From: Lysobacter sp. | GTDB lineage: Bacteria > Pseudomonadota > Gammaproteobacteria > Xanthomonadales > Xanthomonadaceae | DNA: 64,000 bases | Assembly: GCA_011526085.1 (NCBI GenBank) | Contig: WYBC01000014.1 | Coordinates: 17,860-81,859 of the forward strand | Direction of reading: 5' to 3' | Shown: one piece after another, positions 8,869 to 19,200 of the stretch | How positions within the stretch are numbered: position 1 is the first letter of the stretch | Layout of the letters: each line of letters starts with the position of its first letter | Translations under genes and position numbers: made by a program | Notes under the pieces: generated by a model | Seen by the model: only the letters and a program-made list of their open reading frames with translations | Database searches by the model: none | What the model was told of the DNA's origin: nothing

Positions 8869-10227
8869 TCAGTGCCGCTGCGGCGATGCGTGCTGCTCCA
8901 CGTCGGGCGTACCGCCGGACACCGATTGCGCGGACCTCGATCGTTGCGCTTCGAGTTCTTCCGCCACCAGGGGCATCGACGGCGCCACGTGAAGGGGCAT
9001 GATCACACGCTCCTGTCGCGCGAGCAGATTGCCTCCGATCACGATCGAGCCGTGTTCCGGCAGATAAGCGACCTGCCCCTGTTCCACATGCCGCTCGTCG
9101 AGAATCCCCTTCGATCTGGCGATGGACATCGCGTGCGCGACGGCGTTGTCCGGTACGGACTCAGGAAGCTGCCCACGCAGAAAAGTGTAGAAGCCGTGGT
9201 CCGGATGGCCGGATTGATCGGGCATGACCGGCACCGGGTCGGAACCGTCCGGCGCCTCGCCCATCCTGGACTTTTTGCGAACGGGTTCGCCGTCCGCAAC
9301 GGGGCTTCCCACGGCCGCCGGCTCGGGCGCATCCCGCTTCGCCTGCCTGTCGGTGAATCCTGCCGGAAGCTGTTGAGCCCGAAGACCCAATTGAGCGCAA
9401 TCGACCAGAAGGGTGGGCTCCTCGCACTGCGGATCGAGCTGGCGCGCCGCCTGCAATGCCTGCGCTTCCAACGCCTCGATCACATCGAATGCACGCCCCA
9501 GTTCGGTCAGGTGGTATTCGTTCGCGTCGAAGAAATGACGCTTCATCGCGGAGAGATTTTCCGGCGTCGATGCGATGTGCAGATCCGCGTCGATCGTAAG
9601 CCCCGGCTTTTCCCTGTAGGGCGTATCGGACAGTTTCGCCACGTCGACGTACATCCGCAGGTTCTGATTCGACGCTTCGTAAAGATCCTTCAGGGTCGCA
9701 TCCGGATTGCGCCCCTTCACGTGATCCGCGAACGCGTTGAACCCGGCGATCTCGGCGCCGATTTCGATCTCGCTCGACCTCTTCAGATACCGCGCAAGCA
9801 GGGGGGTGTAGTCGCGCGGGCTTCCGCTGTCGATGAGTTGCGTCGCGTCGCGCCTGAATGCGGCATCCTGTTCGAGGATCGCATCGCGGTCGACGGCATG
9901 CTGGATCTCGTGCGAGAGCGTATAGCGGATGGCGTCCGCCTGTACCGGGCTTTTCGCGGCCTCGCGGAGTTTGGCCGCACCGATATAGATGCACATGTCT
10001 TCCGGATCGTAATCGCCCGCCACTTTGCGGTCCCTGGACGACCTGAATCCGGCCAGCGTGCCCTTGCCGACGGCATCGACCATCGCGTCCTCGAGCTGGG
10101 GCATGCTCGTCACGATCCCGCGCAGCACCGTCCCCGGATTCGATGGTCCCCCGCGAAACTGCCCTTCGAATTCGGTGAACATCGCGCGGAGCTTGTCGCG
10201 ATTCATCGCTTCGGCACTCGATGCCAT
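8869..10227 (-). CDS. Putative type IV-secreted effector: zinc metallopeptidase-like domain plus XVIPCD-like C-terminus
   Basis: A 452-aa protein without signal peptide or membrane segment. The N-terminal half has a zincin motif HEIQH at residues 106-110, followed by a glutamate-rich helix EIEIGAEIAGFN (152-163) that could give the third zinc ligand. A Pro/Arg-rich linker (about 296-335) leads to a C-terminal part starting QSGHPDHGFYTFL (338-350) with the spacing and ending (MPLHVAPSMPLVAEELEAQ) of the Xanthomonadaceae VirD4-interacting domain that sends toxins through the antibacterial type IV system. The start has a clear GGAGG site. Base composition is lower than its neighbours (33 of 60 GC in one line counted), and it lies beside tRNA-Glu, suggesting transfer. 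No cognate immunity gene was recognised nearby. Confidence 0.7.
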   Translation of the reverse strand: MASSAEAMNRDKLRAMFTEFEGQFRGGPSNPGTVLRGIVTSMPQLEDAMVDAVGKGTLAGFRSSRDRKVAGDYDPEDMCIYIGAAKLREAAKSPVQADAIRYTLSHEIQHAVDRDAILEQDAAFRRDATQLIDSGSPRDYTPLLARYLKRSSEIEIGAEIAGFNAFADHVKGRNPDATLKDLYEASNQNLRMYVDVAKLSDTPYREKPGLTIDADLHIASTPENLSAMKRHFFDANEYHLTELGRAFDVIEALEAQALQAARQLDPQCEEPTLLVDCAQLGLRAQQLPAGFTDRQAKRDAPEPAAVGSPVADGEPVRKKSRMGEAPDGSDPVPVMPDQSGHPDHGFYTFLRGQLPESVPDNAVAHAMSIARSKGILDERHVEQGQVAYLPEHGSIVIGGNLLARQERVIMPLHVAPSMPLVAEELEAQRSRSAQSVSGGTPDVEQHASPQRH

Positions 10228-10281
10228 CCGTACACCTCCCTGATCAGGCCTCAGCGCCCGGGGCGCTGGTCACGAGCAAGT

Positions 10282-10779
10282 TCAACTCTCCGCGATCCGC
10301 ACCGTCTCTTGTCCCGGGGGCAGATCCGCCAGCGTCCTCATCCCATGCCCGCGCTCGCCAAGATACTGCAACCACTTGCCGAGGAAGGTGTTCATCCGCA
10401 GGCGATGGCCGAGGACCTCGGCCGGCGGCGGATACATCCCGATCGCGTCCTGCCAGCGGCGGCCGATGTAGCAGTGCGTGGCTTCGGCCTGGCGCGCATC
10501 GCGGTACACGCGCACGTAGGCCGACGGATCGGGCTCGCCGGTCACCGGATCGAGCAGCGCGTAGCTCAGGCGCAGTTCGACGGTGTAGGCATGGCGCGCG
10601 ATGACATCGAGATGCAGATCGAGGCCGTCGCCGACGGAAGAGACGTAGCGCCCTTCAACGAGGTCGTCGGGGACGAACAGACGGTGGAGGCGCTGATGGT
10701 TTTCGGCGTACAGCGCCATCAACCAGGAGAACCGGTTGATTTTCGCGGCATCGATGGGGCGGGTGAGGACGTGCGACAT
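10282..10779 (-). CDS. yqiB: DUF1249 family protein, YqiB-like
   Basis: A 165-aa soluble protein of unknown function. It matches the YqiB/DUF1249 pattern: an N-terminal INRFSWLMALYAENHQRLHRLF segment (split here as INRFSWLMALYAE and NHQRLHRLF), a central VYRDARQAEATHCY strand, and a C-terminal MNTFLGKWLQYLGERGHGM. E. coli YqiB is about 140 aa, so this one is slightly longer at the C-terminus. It lies 54 bases upstream of the effector gene on the same strand but is a conserved housekeeping-type gene, so it is unlikely to be an immunity protein. Confidence 0.85.
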   Translation of the reverse strand: MSHVLTRPIDAAKINRFSWLMALYAENHQRLHRLFVPDDLVEGRYVSSVGDGLDLHLDVIARHAYTVELRLSYALLDPVTGEPDPSAYVRVYRDARQAEATHCYIGRRWQDAIGMYPPPAEVLGHRLRMNTFLGKWLQYLGERGHGMRTLADLPPGQETVRIAES

Positions 10780-10858
10780 GGGGCGATCCTACACATCCGG
10801 CGATGCCCGCAACAGCATTGACGAACGCCCTGCCCGCCCCCACCATGGATACGTCACG

Positions 10859-10880
10859 CGCCGGCTTTCGCCGGCGTTTT
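10859..10880 (+). terminator. Hairpin with T-run, terminator-like
   Basis: CGCCGGC, TTTC loop, GCCGGCG, then TTTT. It lies in the gap between ppsR (ending at 10948 leftward) and the yqiB gene. The T-run is on the plus strand, where no gene is seen upstream, so its use is unclear; it may still stop leftward transcripts of ppsR. Confidence 0.4.
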
Positions 10881-10947
10881 CCGTTCATGAAGGCCATGCG
10901 GGCGACGCATGCCGCCAACGCATGCCGGCCATGCACGCCGCCCTGCG

Positions 10948-11769
10948 TCAGAACATCCCGCGCTTGATGCCCAGCGTGGTCATCACCTTGCCCGCGATCT
11001 CCTCGATCGACGTGTGCGTGGTGCTGAGCGTGGGGATGCGCTCGGCGCGCAGCATCGCCTCGGCCGCCGCCACCTCCCGCCGGCAGGTCTCGAGCTGGGC
11101 GTAGCGCGAATTCGCGCGCCGCTCCTGGCGGATCTGCTGCAGGCGGATCGGATCGATGGTCAGCCCGAACAGTTTGGACCGATACGGCCGCAGTCGCGGC
11201 GGCAGTCGGTCGTGCTCCAGGTCTTCGTCGGTCAGCGGGTAATTCGCCGCCTTCACCCCGTGATGCAGGGCCAGATAGATGCAGGTCGGTGTTTTCCCGG
11301 CGCGGGAGACCGCCACCAGGATCACGTCGGCCTCCTCGTAGTTGGTCGCGATGCCATCGTCGTGGGTCAGGGCGAAGTTCATCGCGTTGATGCGACGGTG
11401 GTAGGTCTCGAAATCGACCATGCCGTGGGCGTGGCCGACCCGCGACTGGCGCTGTTCGCCCAGTTCGCGCTCCAGGGGCTCGATGAACGGCTCGAACACG
11501 TCCAGCATCAGCGCCCCGCTCTCGGCCAGGCGCGCGGTGAGCGCGGCGTCGACGCAGGAATTCACCACGATCGGGCGGCTGCCCGTGGCCTCGCCGGTCG
11601 CGCGGATGCGGGCGGCGGCCTCCCCCGCCTTCTCCACCGTGTCCACGAACGGGATGCGGTCCGTACGGAAATCCGTCCCGGCGAACTGGGTCAGGAGGCT
11701 GTGGCCAATGGTTTCGGCGGTGATGCCGGTGCCATCGGAGACGTAGAAGACCGGTCGGACTGTACTCAT
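10948..11769 (-). CDS. ppsR: Phosphoenolpyruvate synthase regulatory protein (bifunctional kinase/pyrophosphorylase)
   Basis: DUF299 protein of 273 aa, predicted to inactivate PEP synthase by ADP-dependent phosphorylation and reactivate it by Pi-dependent removal. Visible features are [15 protein letters not shown] at the N-terminus, the [19 protein letters not shown] region, and the P-loop-like [14 protein letters not shown] near residue 155. The length is normal. It is divergent from ppsA with a 98-base gap that contains GTTAAAATAAC, the usual arrangement for regulator and target. Confidence 0.95.
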   Translation of the reverse strand: MSTVRPVFYVSDGTGITAETIGHSLLTQFAGTDFRTDRIPFVDTVEKAGEAAARIRATGEATGSRPIVVNSCVDAALTARLAESGALMLDVFEPFIEPLERELGEQRQSRVGHAHGMVDFETYHRRINAMNFALTHDDGIATNYEEADVILVAVSRAGKTPTCIYLALHHGVKAANYPLTDEDLEHDRLPPRLRPYRSKLFGLTIDPIRLQQIRQERRANSRYAQLETCRREVAAAEAMLRAERIPTLSTTHTSIEEIAGKVMTTLGIKRGMF

Positions 11770-11867
11770 GCGGAAGCTGGACGCAAGTCGAAGGGCGGCG
11801 GAGGCCCGGGTCTTGTTAAAATAACGCTTTCCCCGGCGCCCTGCCGCGCCCGCCCGGAGCCCCCGCC

Positions 11868-14240
11868 TTGAACGAGAACATCCTCTGGCTGCACGCGCTG
11901 CGCCTGTCCGACCTCGCCCGTGTGGGCGGCAAGAACTCCTCCCTGGGGGAAATGATCGGCCATCTGGCCGGGTTGGGGGTGTCGGTGCCGGGCGGTTTCG
12001 CCACCACCGCCGAGGCGTTCAAGGCCTTCATCGCCCACAATGACCTGCACCAGCGGATCTACGACAAGCTGGCCACGCTCGACGTCGACGACGTGCCGGC
12101 GCTCACCGCCGCCGGCGGCGAAATCCGCGGCTGGGTGATCGACGCCCCGCTGCAGCCGGAACTCGATCGCGACATCCGCGACGCCTACGCGCAGGTGTGC
12201 GCGGAGAACGGCGGGTCCGACATCGCGGTCGCGGTGCGCTCCTCCGCCACCGCCGAGGACCTGCCCGACGCCTCGTTCGCCGGCCAGCAGGAAACCTTCC
12301 TCAACGTGACCGGCGCCGACGATGTCGTGCGCAAAGTCAAGGAAGTGTTCGCCAGCCTCTACAACGACCGCGCCATCGCCTACCGGGTCCACCACGGCTT
12401 CAAGCACGAGGACGTGTTCCTGTCCGCCGGCGTGCAGCTGATGGTGCGTTCGGACGTCGGCGCCTCCGGCGTGCTGTTCACGCTCGACACCGAATCCGGC
12501 TTCCGCGACGTGGTGTTCGTCACCGCCAGCTACGGCCTGGGCGAAAACGTGGTGCAGGGCGCGGTGAATCCCGACGAGTTCTACGTCTACAAGCCGACCC
12601 TGCGCCAGGGCAAACCGGCGATCCTGCGCCGCGCCATGGGCTCGAAGCAGATCCGCATGGTCTATTCCGACAAGCCCGGCGAGCGCGTGCGCAACGAGGA
12701 CACGCCGGCCGAACTGCGCAACCGCTTCTCGATCACCGATGCCGACGTGGAAGAACTGTCGAAGCAGGCGCTGACCATCGAAGAACACTACGGCCGCCCG
12801 ATGGACATCGAATGGGCGAAGGACGGCGTCACCGGCAAGCTGTTCATCGTGCAGGCGCGTCCCGAGACCGTGAAATCGCGGGCGCACGCGACCCAGATCG
12901 AACGCTACAGCCTGCTCCGCCGCGGCGACGTGGTCTGCGAAGGCCGCGCCATCGGCCACAAGATCGGCAGCGGCACCGCGCGCGTGGTGCGCTCGATCGC
13001 CGACATGAACCGGGTGCAGCCCGGCGACGTGCTGATCGCCGACATGACCGACCCCGACTGGGAGCCGGTGATGAAGCGCGCCGCGGCCATCGTCACCAAC
13101 CGCGGCGGCCGCACCTGCCACGCGGCGATCATCGCGCGCGAGCTGGGCGTACCGGCCGTGGTCGGTACCGGCAACGCGCTGGACACCGTGCAGGACGGCC
13201 AGCCGGTGACGGTCAGCTGCGCCGAAGGCGACACCGGCTTCATCTACGACACCGAGCTGCCGTTCGAGCGCATCGTCACCGACCTCGACAACATGCCGCC
13301 GGCGCCGCTGAAGATCATGATGAACGTGGCGAACCCCGAGCGCGCGTTCGATTTCGCGATGCTGCCGAACGCCGGCATCGGTCTGGCGCGCCTGGAAATG
13401 ATCATCGCCAGCCACATCGGCGTGCATCCGAAGGCGCTGCTGGAATACGCCGACCAGGACATCGACACCAAGCGGAAGATCGACGCGAAGATGGCCGGCT
13501 ACGCCAGTCCGGTCGATTTCTACGTGGACCGGCTGGCCGAAGGCATCGCCACCATCACCGCATCGGTCGCGCCGAATCCGGTGATCGTGCGCCTGTCGGA
13601 CTTCAAGTCCAACGAATATGCCAACCTCATCGGCGGCGCGCGCTACGAGCCGCACGAAGAGAATCCGATGATCGGTTTCCGCGGCGCCAGCCGTTACATC
13701 AACGCCTCGTTCCGCGAAGCGTTCGCGCTGGAATGCCGCGCGGTGCGCAAGGTCCGCGAGACCATGGGCCTGGACAACTGCTGGGTGATGATTCCGTTCG
13801 TGCGCACGCTGGAGGAAGGCCGCAAGGTGATCGAAGTCCTGCGCGAGAACGGTCTCGAACAGGGCAAGGAAGGCCTGAAGATCATCATGATGTGCGAAGT
13901 GCCGTCGAACGCGCTGCTGGCCGACGAATTCCTCGACATCTTCGACGGCTTCTCGATCGGTTCCAACGACATGACCCAGCTCACCCTCGGTCTGGATCGC
14001 GACTCGGCGATCGTCGCCGACCTCTTCGACGAGCGGAACCCCGCGGTCAAGAAGATGCTGTCGATGGCGATCCAGGCCGCGAAGCGCAAGGGCAAGTACG
14101 TCGGCATCTGCGGCCAGGGCCCCAGCGACCATCCGGACCTCGCCCAGTGGCTGATGGACGAAGGCATCGAATCGGTGTCGCTGAACCCGGACACCGTGGT
14201 CGACACGTGGCTGAAGCTCGCGAAATCCAAGGCCGGCTGA
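11868..14240 (+). CDS. ppsA: Phosphoenolpyruvate synthase
   Basis: Converts pyruvate and ATP to phosphoenolpyruvate, AMP and phosphate for gluconeogenesis. The 790-aa protein has the N-terminal ATP-grasp part ([20 protein letters not shown]), the phosphohistidine swivel domain [15 protein letters not shown] with the active His near residue 418, and the C-terminal PEP-binding barrel ending [18 protein letters not shown] with its catalytic Cys. The start is a TTG (frame [20 protein letters not shown]), preceded by CCGGAGC at good distance; no ATG lies in a fitting place. Divergent ppsR controls its activity. Confidence 0.96.
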   Translation: MNENILWLHALRLSDLARVGGKNSSLGEMIGHLAGLGVSVPGGFATTAEAFKAFIAHNDLHQRIYDKLATLDVDDVPALTAAGGEIRGWVIDAPLQPELDRDIRDAYAQVCAENGGSDIAVAVRSSATAEDLPDASFAGQQETFLNVTGADDVVRKVKEVFASLYNDRAIAYRVHHGFKHEDVFLSAGVQLMVRSDVGASGVLFTLDTESGFRDVVFVTASYGLGENVVQGAVNPDEFYVYKPTLRQGKPAILRRAMGSKQIRMVYSDKPGERVRNEDTPAELRNRFSITDADVEELSKQALTIEEHYGRPMDIEWAKDGVTGKLFIVQARPETVKSRAHATQIERYSLLRRGDVVCEGRAIGHKIGSGTARVVRSIADMNRVQPGDVLIADMTDPDWEPVMKRAAAIVTNRGGRTCHAAIIARELGVPAVVGTGNALDTVQDGQPVTVSCAEGDTGFIYDTELPFERIVTDLDNMPPAPLKIMMNVANPERAFDFAMLPNAGIGLARLEMIIASHIGVHPKALLEYADQDIDTKRKIDAKMAGYASPVDFYVDRLAEGIATITASVAPNPVIVRLSDFKSNEYANLIGGARYEPHEENPMIGFRGASRYINASFREAFALECRAVRKVRETMGLDNCWVMIPFVRTLEEGRKVIEVLRENGLEQGKEGLKIIMMCEVPSNALLADEFLDIFDGFSIGSNDMTQLTLGLDRDSAIVADLFDERNPAVKKMLSMAIQAAKRKGKYVGICGQGPSDHPDLAQWLMDEGIESVSLNPDTVVDTWLKLAKSKAG

Positions 14241-14281
14241 TCGCGCCCGCCACGACCACTCACTTTCTCAAGGAATCCACC

Positions 14282-14683
14282 ATGCGCATCGCCGCGTCGC
14301 TCGCCCTGACCACCCTCCTCCTCGCCGCATCGATGGCATCGCCGGCGCGCGCCGGCGAAGGCCAGGAAGGCATCGATCTGATGCTGGACACCATCACCAC
14401 CGGCTGCGCCGGAATGAACACGCAATTCCGTCAGACGCCGGGTCTGGGCGGCGCACTGGCCTCGCGCCCCGAAAACGCGCTGTGCGATTGCGTCGAGAAG
14501 CGCCTGAGCGCGATGCCGCTGGTCGCGGACCTGCGCAAGCTCGACGACGCCAAACTGGAATCGCTGATCAGCGAGGGCCAGACGTTCAAGGACTACCTCG
14601 TGGCGAAGCTGTCCGCGACGATGTTCACCTGCGTCACCGACGAACTCAACGCCGGCGCCGACGCGATCAAGCCGGAGATGTGA
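14282..14683 (+). CDS. Small secreted protein of unknown function
   Basis: A 133-aa protein with a classical signal peptide (cleavage expected after SPARA near residue 23). The mature part is short and helical with four cysteines (ITTGCAGM, ALCDCVEK and TMFTCVTD), suggesting disulfides in the periplasm. It starts with a good AAGGAAT site 41 bases after ppsA and is probably cotranscribed with it. Its last 55 bases and stop region recur as a direct repeat at 21214-21270, on the far side of the RND operon. I do not recognise a family. Confidence 0.8.
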   Translation: MRIAASLALTTLLLAASMASPARAGEGQEGIDLMLDTITTGCAGMNTQFRQTPGLGGALASRPENALCDCVEKRLSAMPLVADLRKLDDAKLESLISEGQTFKDYLVAKLSATMFTCVTDELNAGADAIKPEM

Positions 14684-14685
14684 TC
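14629..14685 (+). repeat. Left copy of a 57-bp direct repeat flanking the RND operon
   Basis: The 3' end of the small secreted protein gene, including its stop codon, matches 21214-21270 at 55 of 57 positions in the same orientation; differences are at 14649 and 14683. Everything between the copies belongs to a lower-GC leftward operon. The layout is what insertion at the 3' end of a gene would leave, but no integrase is present. Confidence 0.85.
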
Positions 14686-14774
14686 GGCAGGGCATCGGGC
14701 GGACTCAGCCCCGCCCTGTGCATCCCTGCAGCCCCGAAGAAATGCGGCATGCAGGCACCGTGGCGCGTTGATCT

Positions 14775-15317
14775 TCAGAACACCGTCGGCATCTCGAAAA
14801 CGATGCAGGTCGTGGTCGCATGGGCATAAAGCTTGCCTGCTTCATCCTCCATGCGGGCGTCAGCGGTCGCGATTTGTCGCCCGACGTGAATCACTCTGCC
14901 GACCGCGCGCAAAGGCCCCGTCTTGTGGGAGGCGGGCCGAACGATGTTGATGCTGAGCTCAGCCGTGGTGTATGTACGCCCGACCGGAAGCATGGTCTGC
15001 ACGGCACAGCCCAACGCGGAATCCAGAAGCGTGGCGAACCAGCCGCCATGCACGGTTCCCATGGGGTTGTAGTGCTGTGGAAGCGGGATCCCCTGGAATA
15101 CAGCGCGGCCATCATCCACTTCCAGCAACGTCATGTTCATCGTCTCGTTCATGGGTGGGAACGGCAGCTCGCCAGACATCATGGCTTCCAGAATCTCTCT
15201 TCCACTCCGGCCGGCGAGCAGTTCCATCCGCGCGATACCGGACGTGCCTCCGCCCGCGGCCGCACGTTGCCGGGCGGCTTCTTGCTGGGCAGTCCAGAGG
15301 GTCGTCGACTTCGTCAT
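14775..15317 (-). CDS. PaaI-type hotdog thioesterase
   Basis: A 180-aa acyl-CoA thioesterase-like protein of the PaaI/YbgC hotdog fold. The core is MGTVHGGWFATLLDSALGCAV, with the HGG motif and the aspartate used by the family, then TTAELSINIVRP and GRVIHVGRQIATADARM. An N-terminal helical extension of about 50 residues precedes the fold. The ATG at 15317 follows a TTGGAG site; a TTG 12 bases further upstream is possible. It is the last gene of the leftward efflux operon, 39 bases after the SDR gene. The substrate is unknown. Confidence 0.85.
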   Translation of the reverse strand: MTKSTTLWTAQQEAARQRAAAGGGTSGIARMELLAGRSGREILEAMMSGELPFPPMNETMNMTLLEVDDGRAVFQGIPLPQHYNPMGTVHGGWFATLLDSALGCAVQTMLPVGRTYTTAELSINIVRPASHKTGPLRAVGRVIHVGRQIATADARMEDEAGKLYAHATTTCIVFEMPTVF

Positions 15318-15356
15318 GGCGATCTCCAATGCGATGTGGCGTCTCAGGCCTGAATT

Positions 15357-16163
15357 TCAGGCGAGACCGAACGTCTTCCTGAGGCCCTTCGCCACCGGGG
15401 CAGCGGGCATGAAGCGGCGCAGTTTGGCCAGAAGAGACGCCTCGCCCTTCGGCGTATGACGCATCTTCCATGCGCCCAATGCGGCATCGACGATCGTGGA
15501 TGCGACGCCATCGGGCAGGGGGGCTTTTTGGACATTGCTCTGGATCGCCCGGGAAACGACCGCGAGTTCCCTGGCGTAGTCGGGGATCCTGGCGACGGTC
15601 TGGGGCGCGTTGAGATCCAGATTGGTCCTGGTGAAGGAAGGTTCGACCAGCGCCACGCGGATGCCGAATTGGCGCACCTCGTGATCCAGCGTTTCGGACA
15701 GACCTTCGACCGCATGCTTGGACGCCGAATAGAGCGCCATGTACGGTGCCGGCAGAAAACCCAATACCGAACTGACGTTGACGATGCGACCGACTCGCTG
15801 CTCGCGCATGTGGGGCAGCACCGCCTTGATCACGCGCAAGAGACCGAAGAGATTGGTGTCGAACAATGTCTGGGCTTCGACGATGGACGTTTCCTCCGCC
15901 GCACCCAGCAAGGTCACGCCCGCACTGTTGACCAGCACATCGATGCGCTTGGTCTGGTTGATGATGTTCTGGACGCCACGCTCGATCGCAGCCTCGTCCC
16001 GGATATCCATTTCGATCAGTGAAACGCCCGGGATATCCTGGGATTTCGCGATGTCGCGTACGGTGCCGAAAACACGGCATCCCTGTTCGGCGAATCTCAT
16101 CGCGGCGGCGCGCCCGATCCCCGATGACACACCGGTCACGACGACGACTTTTGAATCCGGCAT
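15357..16163 (-). CDS. Short-chain dehydrogenase/reductase
   Basis: A classical SDR of 268 aa: the NAD(P) motif TGVSSGIGRAAA at residue 10, NSAG near 85, a catalytic Ser in VNVSSVLGF and the YSASK motif (Tyr/Lys) near 155. It has an AAGGGAA site before the ATG. It lies between the RND pump and the thioesterase genes in the same leftward unit, so it is under the same TetR regulator and may modify the compound that the pump exports. The substrate cannot be told from the sequence. Confidence 0.9.
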   Translation of the reverse strand: MPDSKVVVVTGVSSGIGRAAAMRFAEQGCRVFGTVRDIAKSQDIPGVSLIEMDIRDEAAIERGVQNIINQTKRIDVLVNSAGVTLLGAAEETSIVEAQTLFDTNLFGLLRVIKAVLPHMREQRVGRIVNVSSVLGFLPAPYMALYSASKHAVEGLSETLDHEVRQFGIRVALVEPSFTRTNLDLNAPQTVARIPDYARELAVVSRAIQSNVQKAPLPDGVASTIVDAALGAWKMRHTPKGEASLLAKLRRFMPAAPVAKGLRKTFGLA

Positions 16164-16202
16164 GGCTGTTCCCTTTTGTTTGGTTGATTTGGCGTTGATC
16201 GA

Positions 16203-19200
16203 TCAGCTTTGCGAAGGGACTGGCCTGATCTTGAACCAGATGGAATACATGGCCGGCAGGAACACGAGCGTCAGGATCGTGCCGGCGAAAGTGCCGCCGA
16301 TCAGCGTGTAGGCCAGGGTTCCCCAAAACACCGAATGCGTCAGCGGAATGAAGGCGAGGATCGCGGCCAATGCCGTGAGGATTACCGGGCGCGCGCGTTG
16401 CACGGTCGCTTCGACGACGGCGCCATAGGGATCCAGCCCCGCCTGTTCGTTTTCGCGAATCTGTCCGATCAGGATCAGCGTGTTGCGCATCAGGATGCCC
16501 GACAATGCAATCAGGCCCACCAGCGCATTGATGCCGAAGGGCTGCTGGAACAGCAGCAGCGTCGGCACCACGCCGATCAATCCCAGCGGGCTGGTGAGGA
16601 AGACCATCACCATCGCGGCCATGGAACGCACCTGCAGGACGATGATGAGCAGCGTGATCGCGAGCATGATGGGGAAGATCGGCAGCATCGCGACCGTCGC
16701 CTTGCCGGACTCCTCGATGGAACCGGCCTCCACGATGCGATAGCCACTCGGCAGCGTTGCCATGACGGGCTGGAGCTGCCGGGTGATGGCCGTCGAAACA
16801 TCCGGCGGCTGCAAACCTTCGGCGATGTCGCCTCTCACGGTGATCGTCGGGACACGGTCGCGTCGGCGCATGACCGGTTCTTCCATGCGCACCTCGACCT
16901 TGCCCACCTGCGAGAGCGGGATGCGCTGCCCCTGGGCGCCAGCCAGCGTGAAGTCGCCGATCCTGGCCGGATCGAGTCGATTGCCGCCCGCCGAGCGCGC
17001 GACGATCTGCACCGTGCGGATGTCCTCGCGCACGGCGGTGACGGGAATACCGCTGAGCAGGAATTGCAGTTGTTGCGCCACGGAACTGGAGGTCAGTCCA
17101 ACCGCCTGCAAGCGATCCTGCTGCAAGGTGAAGTGCAGCGCGGGGACGCGCGCGCCCCAATCCGTGTTGACCGTGCGCATCAGCGGACTGGCGTCCATCA
17201 CCTGCTGCACTTCAGCCGCCACCTTGCGCAACTTATCGGGATCAGGACCACTGACCCGATAAGCCACAGGAAACGGGGAATAAGGTCCGAATACCAGTTG
17301 GGTCACCCTCAGACGCGCCTCGGAGGCGAGCCCATCGGCGATGGCCTGCCGCAACCGGTGTTTGAGTGCTTCGCGCTCGTCCTGGCTGTCCGTGCGCACG
17401 ACGATCTTCGCAAATGACGGATCGGGCAGTTCAGGCCCCATCGAGAAATAGAAACGTGGCGCTCCCTGACCGACGTAGGCCGTGACGATCCTGGCCTCCT
17501 CTTGCCTGGCCAGCCATGCTTCCACCTTCCGCGCAGCGGCACTCGTCTGGGTGATCGACGTGCCGTAGGGCATCTGCACCTCGACCAGCACTTCAGGGCG
17601 GTCGGAAATCGGGAAAAACTGTTTCTTGACCACGGCCATGCCGAGCACCGAGACCACGAAAAGCGCGATCACCGAGCTGGCGATGATCCACTTCCGCGCG
17701 ATGACGCGCCCAAGCAGTCGACGGAAGCGGTTGTAGCGTGGCGTGTCGTAGATGGCATCGTGGCCGCCTTCGACTTTCTCGACATTGGGCAGCAGCTTCA
17801 CGCCGAGATACGGTGTGAAGACCACCGCCACCACCCACGAGGCGATCAGCGCGATGCCGACGATCCAGAACATGTTGCTCGTGTACTCACCCGCCGTGGA
17901 TCGGGCGAAGCCATTGGGCATGAATCCTACCGCAGTGACCAGCGTACCCGAGAGCATGGGGGCCGCGGTATGGCTCCAGGCATAGGCTGAAGCGGCGATC
18001 CGGTCATAACCCTCCTCCATCTTCACCATCATCATTTCGATGGCGATGATGGCGTCGTCCACCAGCAGTCCCAGCGCCAGGATCAACGATCCCAGGGTGA
18101 TGCGGTCGAAATTCTTGCCGGTCGCGAGCATGACCACAAAGACGACCGCCAGCGTCAAGGGGACGGCCGCGGCGACCACGAGGCCCACGCGCCATCCCAT
18201 GCTGAGGAAGCTCACCAGCATGACCACCAGCACCGCGGCGAAGAACTTGACCATGAACTCGTCGACCGCCGAGCTGATGTTGACAGCCTGGTCGGTCACC
18301 TTGGACAAGCTCATCCCAAGCGGCATTTCGGCATTGATCGCAGTCACCTCGCCATCCAGCGCCCTGCCCAGTTCCAGCCCGTTCCAGCCATCGCGCATGA
18401 CGACACCGAGCAGCAGCGCAGGCTCACCGCCGTTGCGGATCAGGAACGTCGCCGGATCTTCATAGCCACGTTTCACGGTAGCGATATCCGCCAGTTTCAG
18501 CGTGCGTCCCTGCGACACCACGGGCGTGTCGCGGATCTTCTGCAACTCGTCGAAGGCGCCATCGAGGCGAATGAGCACCTCCGGCCCCTTGGTCTCGACG
18601 GATCCAGCCGGGGTCAAGGCGTTCTGGCTGCCGAGTGCGGCGAACACGTCCTGCGGGTCGATGCCCAATGTCGCCAGACGATCATGCGAAAACTCGACGT
18701 AGATGCGCTCCGACTGTTCGCCGACGATATTGACCTTCTTCACGCCCGGCACGTGCAGGAGACGCTGGCGCAGCGTTTCCGCATCGCGGACGAGCGTACG
18801 CTGGGGTTCGCCCTTCGCCCTGAGGGCGAACAGGGCGAAGGTCACATCGGAATACTCGTCGTTGACGAACGGCCCGATGACGCCTTGCGGCAAATTCCGG
18901 ACTTCGTCCCCGACCTTCTTGCGGGCTTGGTAGAACTCGTCCTGCACTTCCGATGGCGGCGTGCTGTCCAGCAAGGTCAGCGTGGTGAATGCCAATCCCG
19001 GGCGGGTATACGTCTCGCTGCGGTCGTACCAGCGCAGTTCCTGCAAACGCTTTTCGATCTTCTCGGCGACCTGATCCTGCATTTCCTGCGCGGTCGCGCC
19101 GGGCCAGGCCGTGACGATCGTCATCACCTTGATCGTGAATGAGGGGTCCTCCGCACGCCCCAGCTTGAAGAAGGACATGGCGCCACCCAGCGTGATCAAG

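Noticed and set aside
10282..10779. Gene next to the putative toxin considered as its immunity protein.
   Set aside because: It matches the conserved YqiB/DUF1249 family, has no lipoprotein or signal peptide, and is found without such toxins in many genomes.
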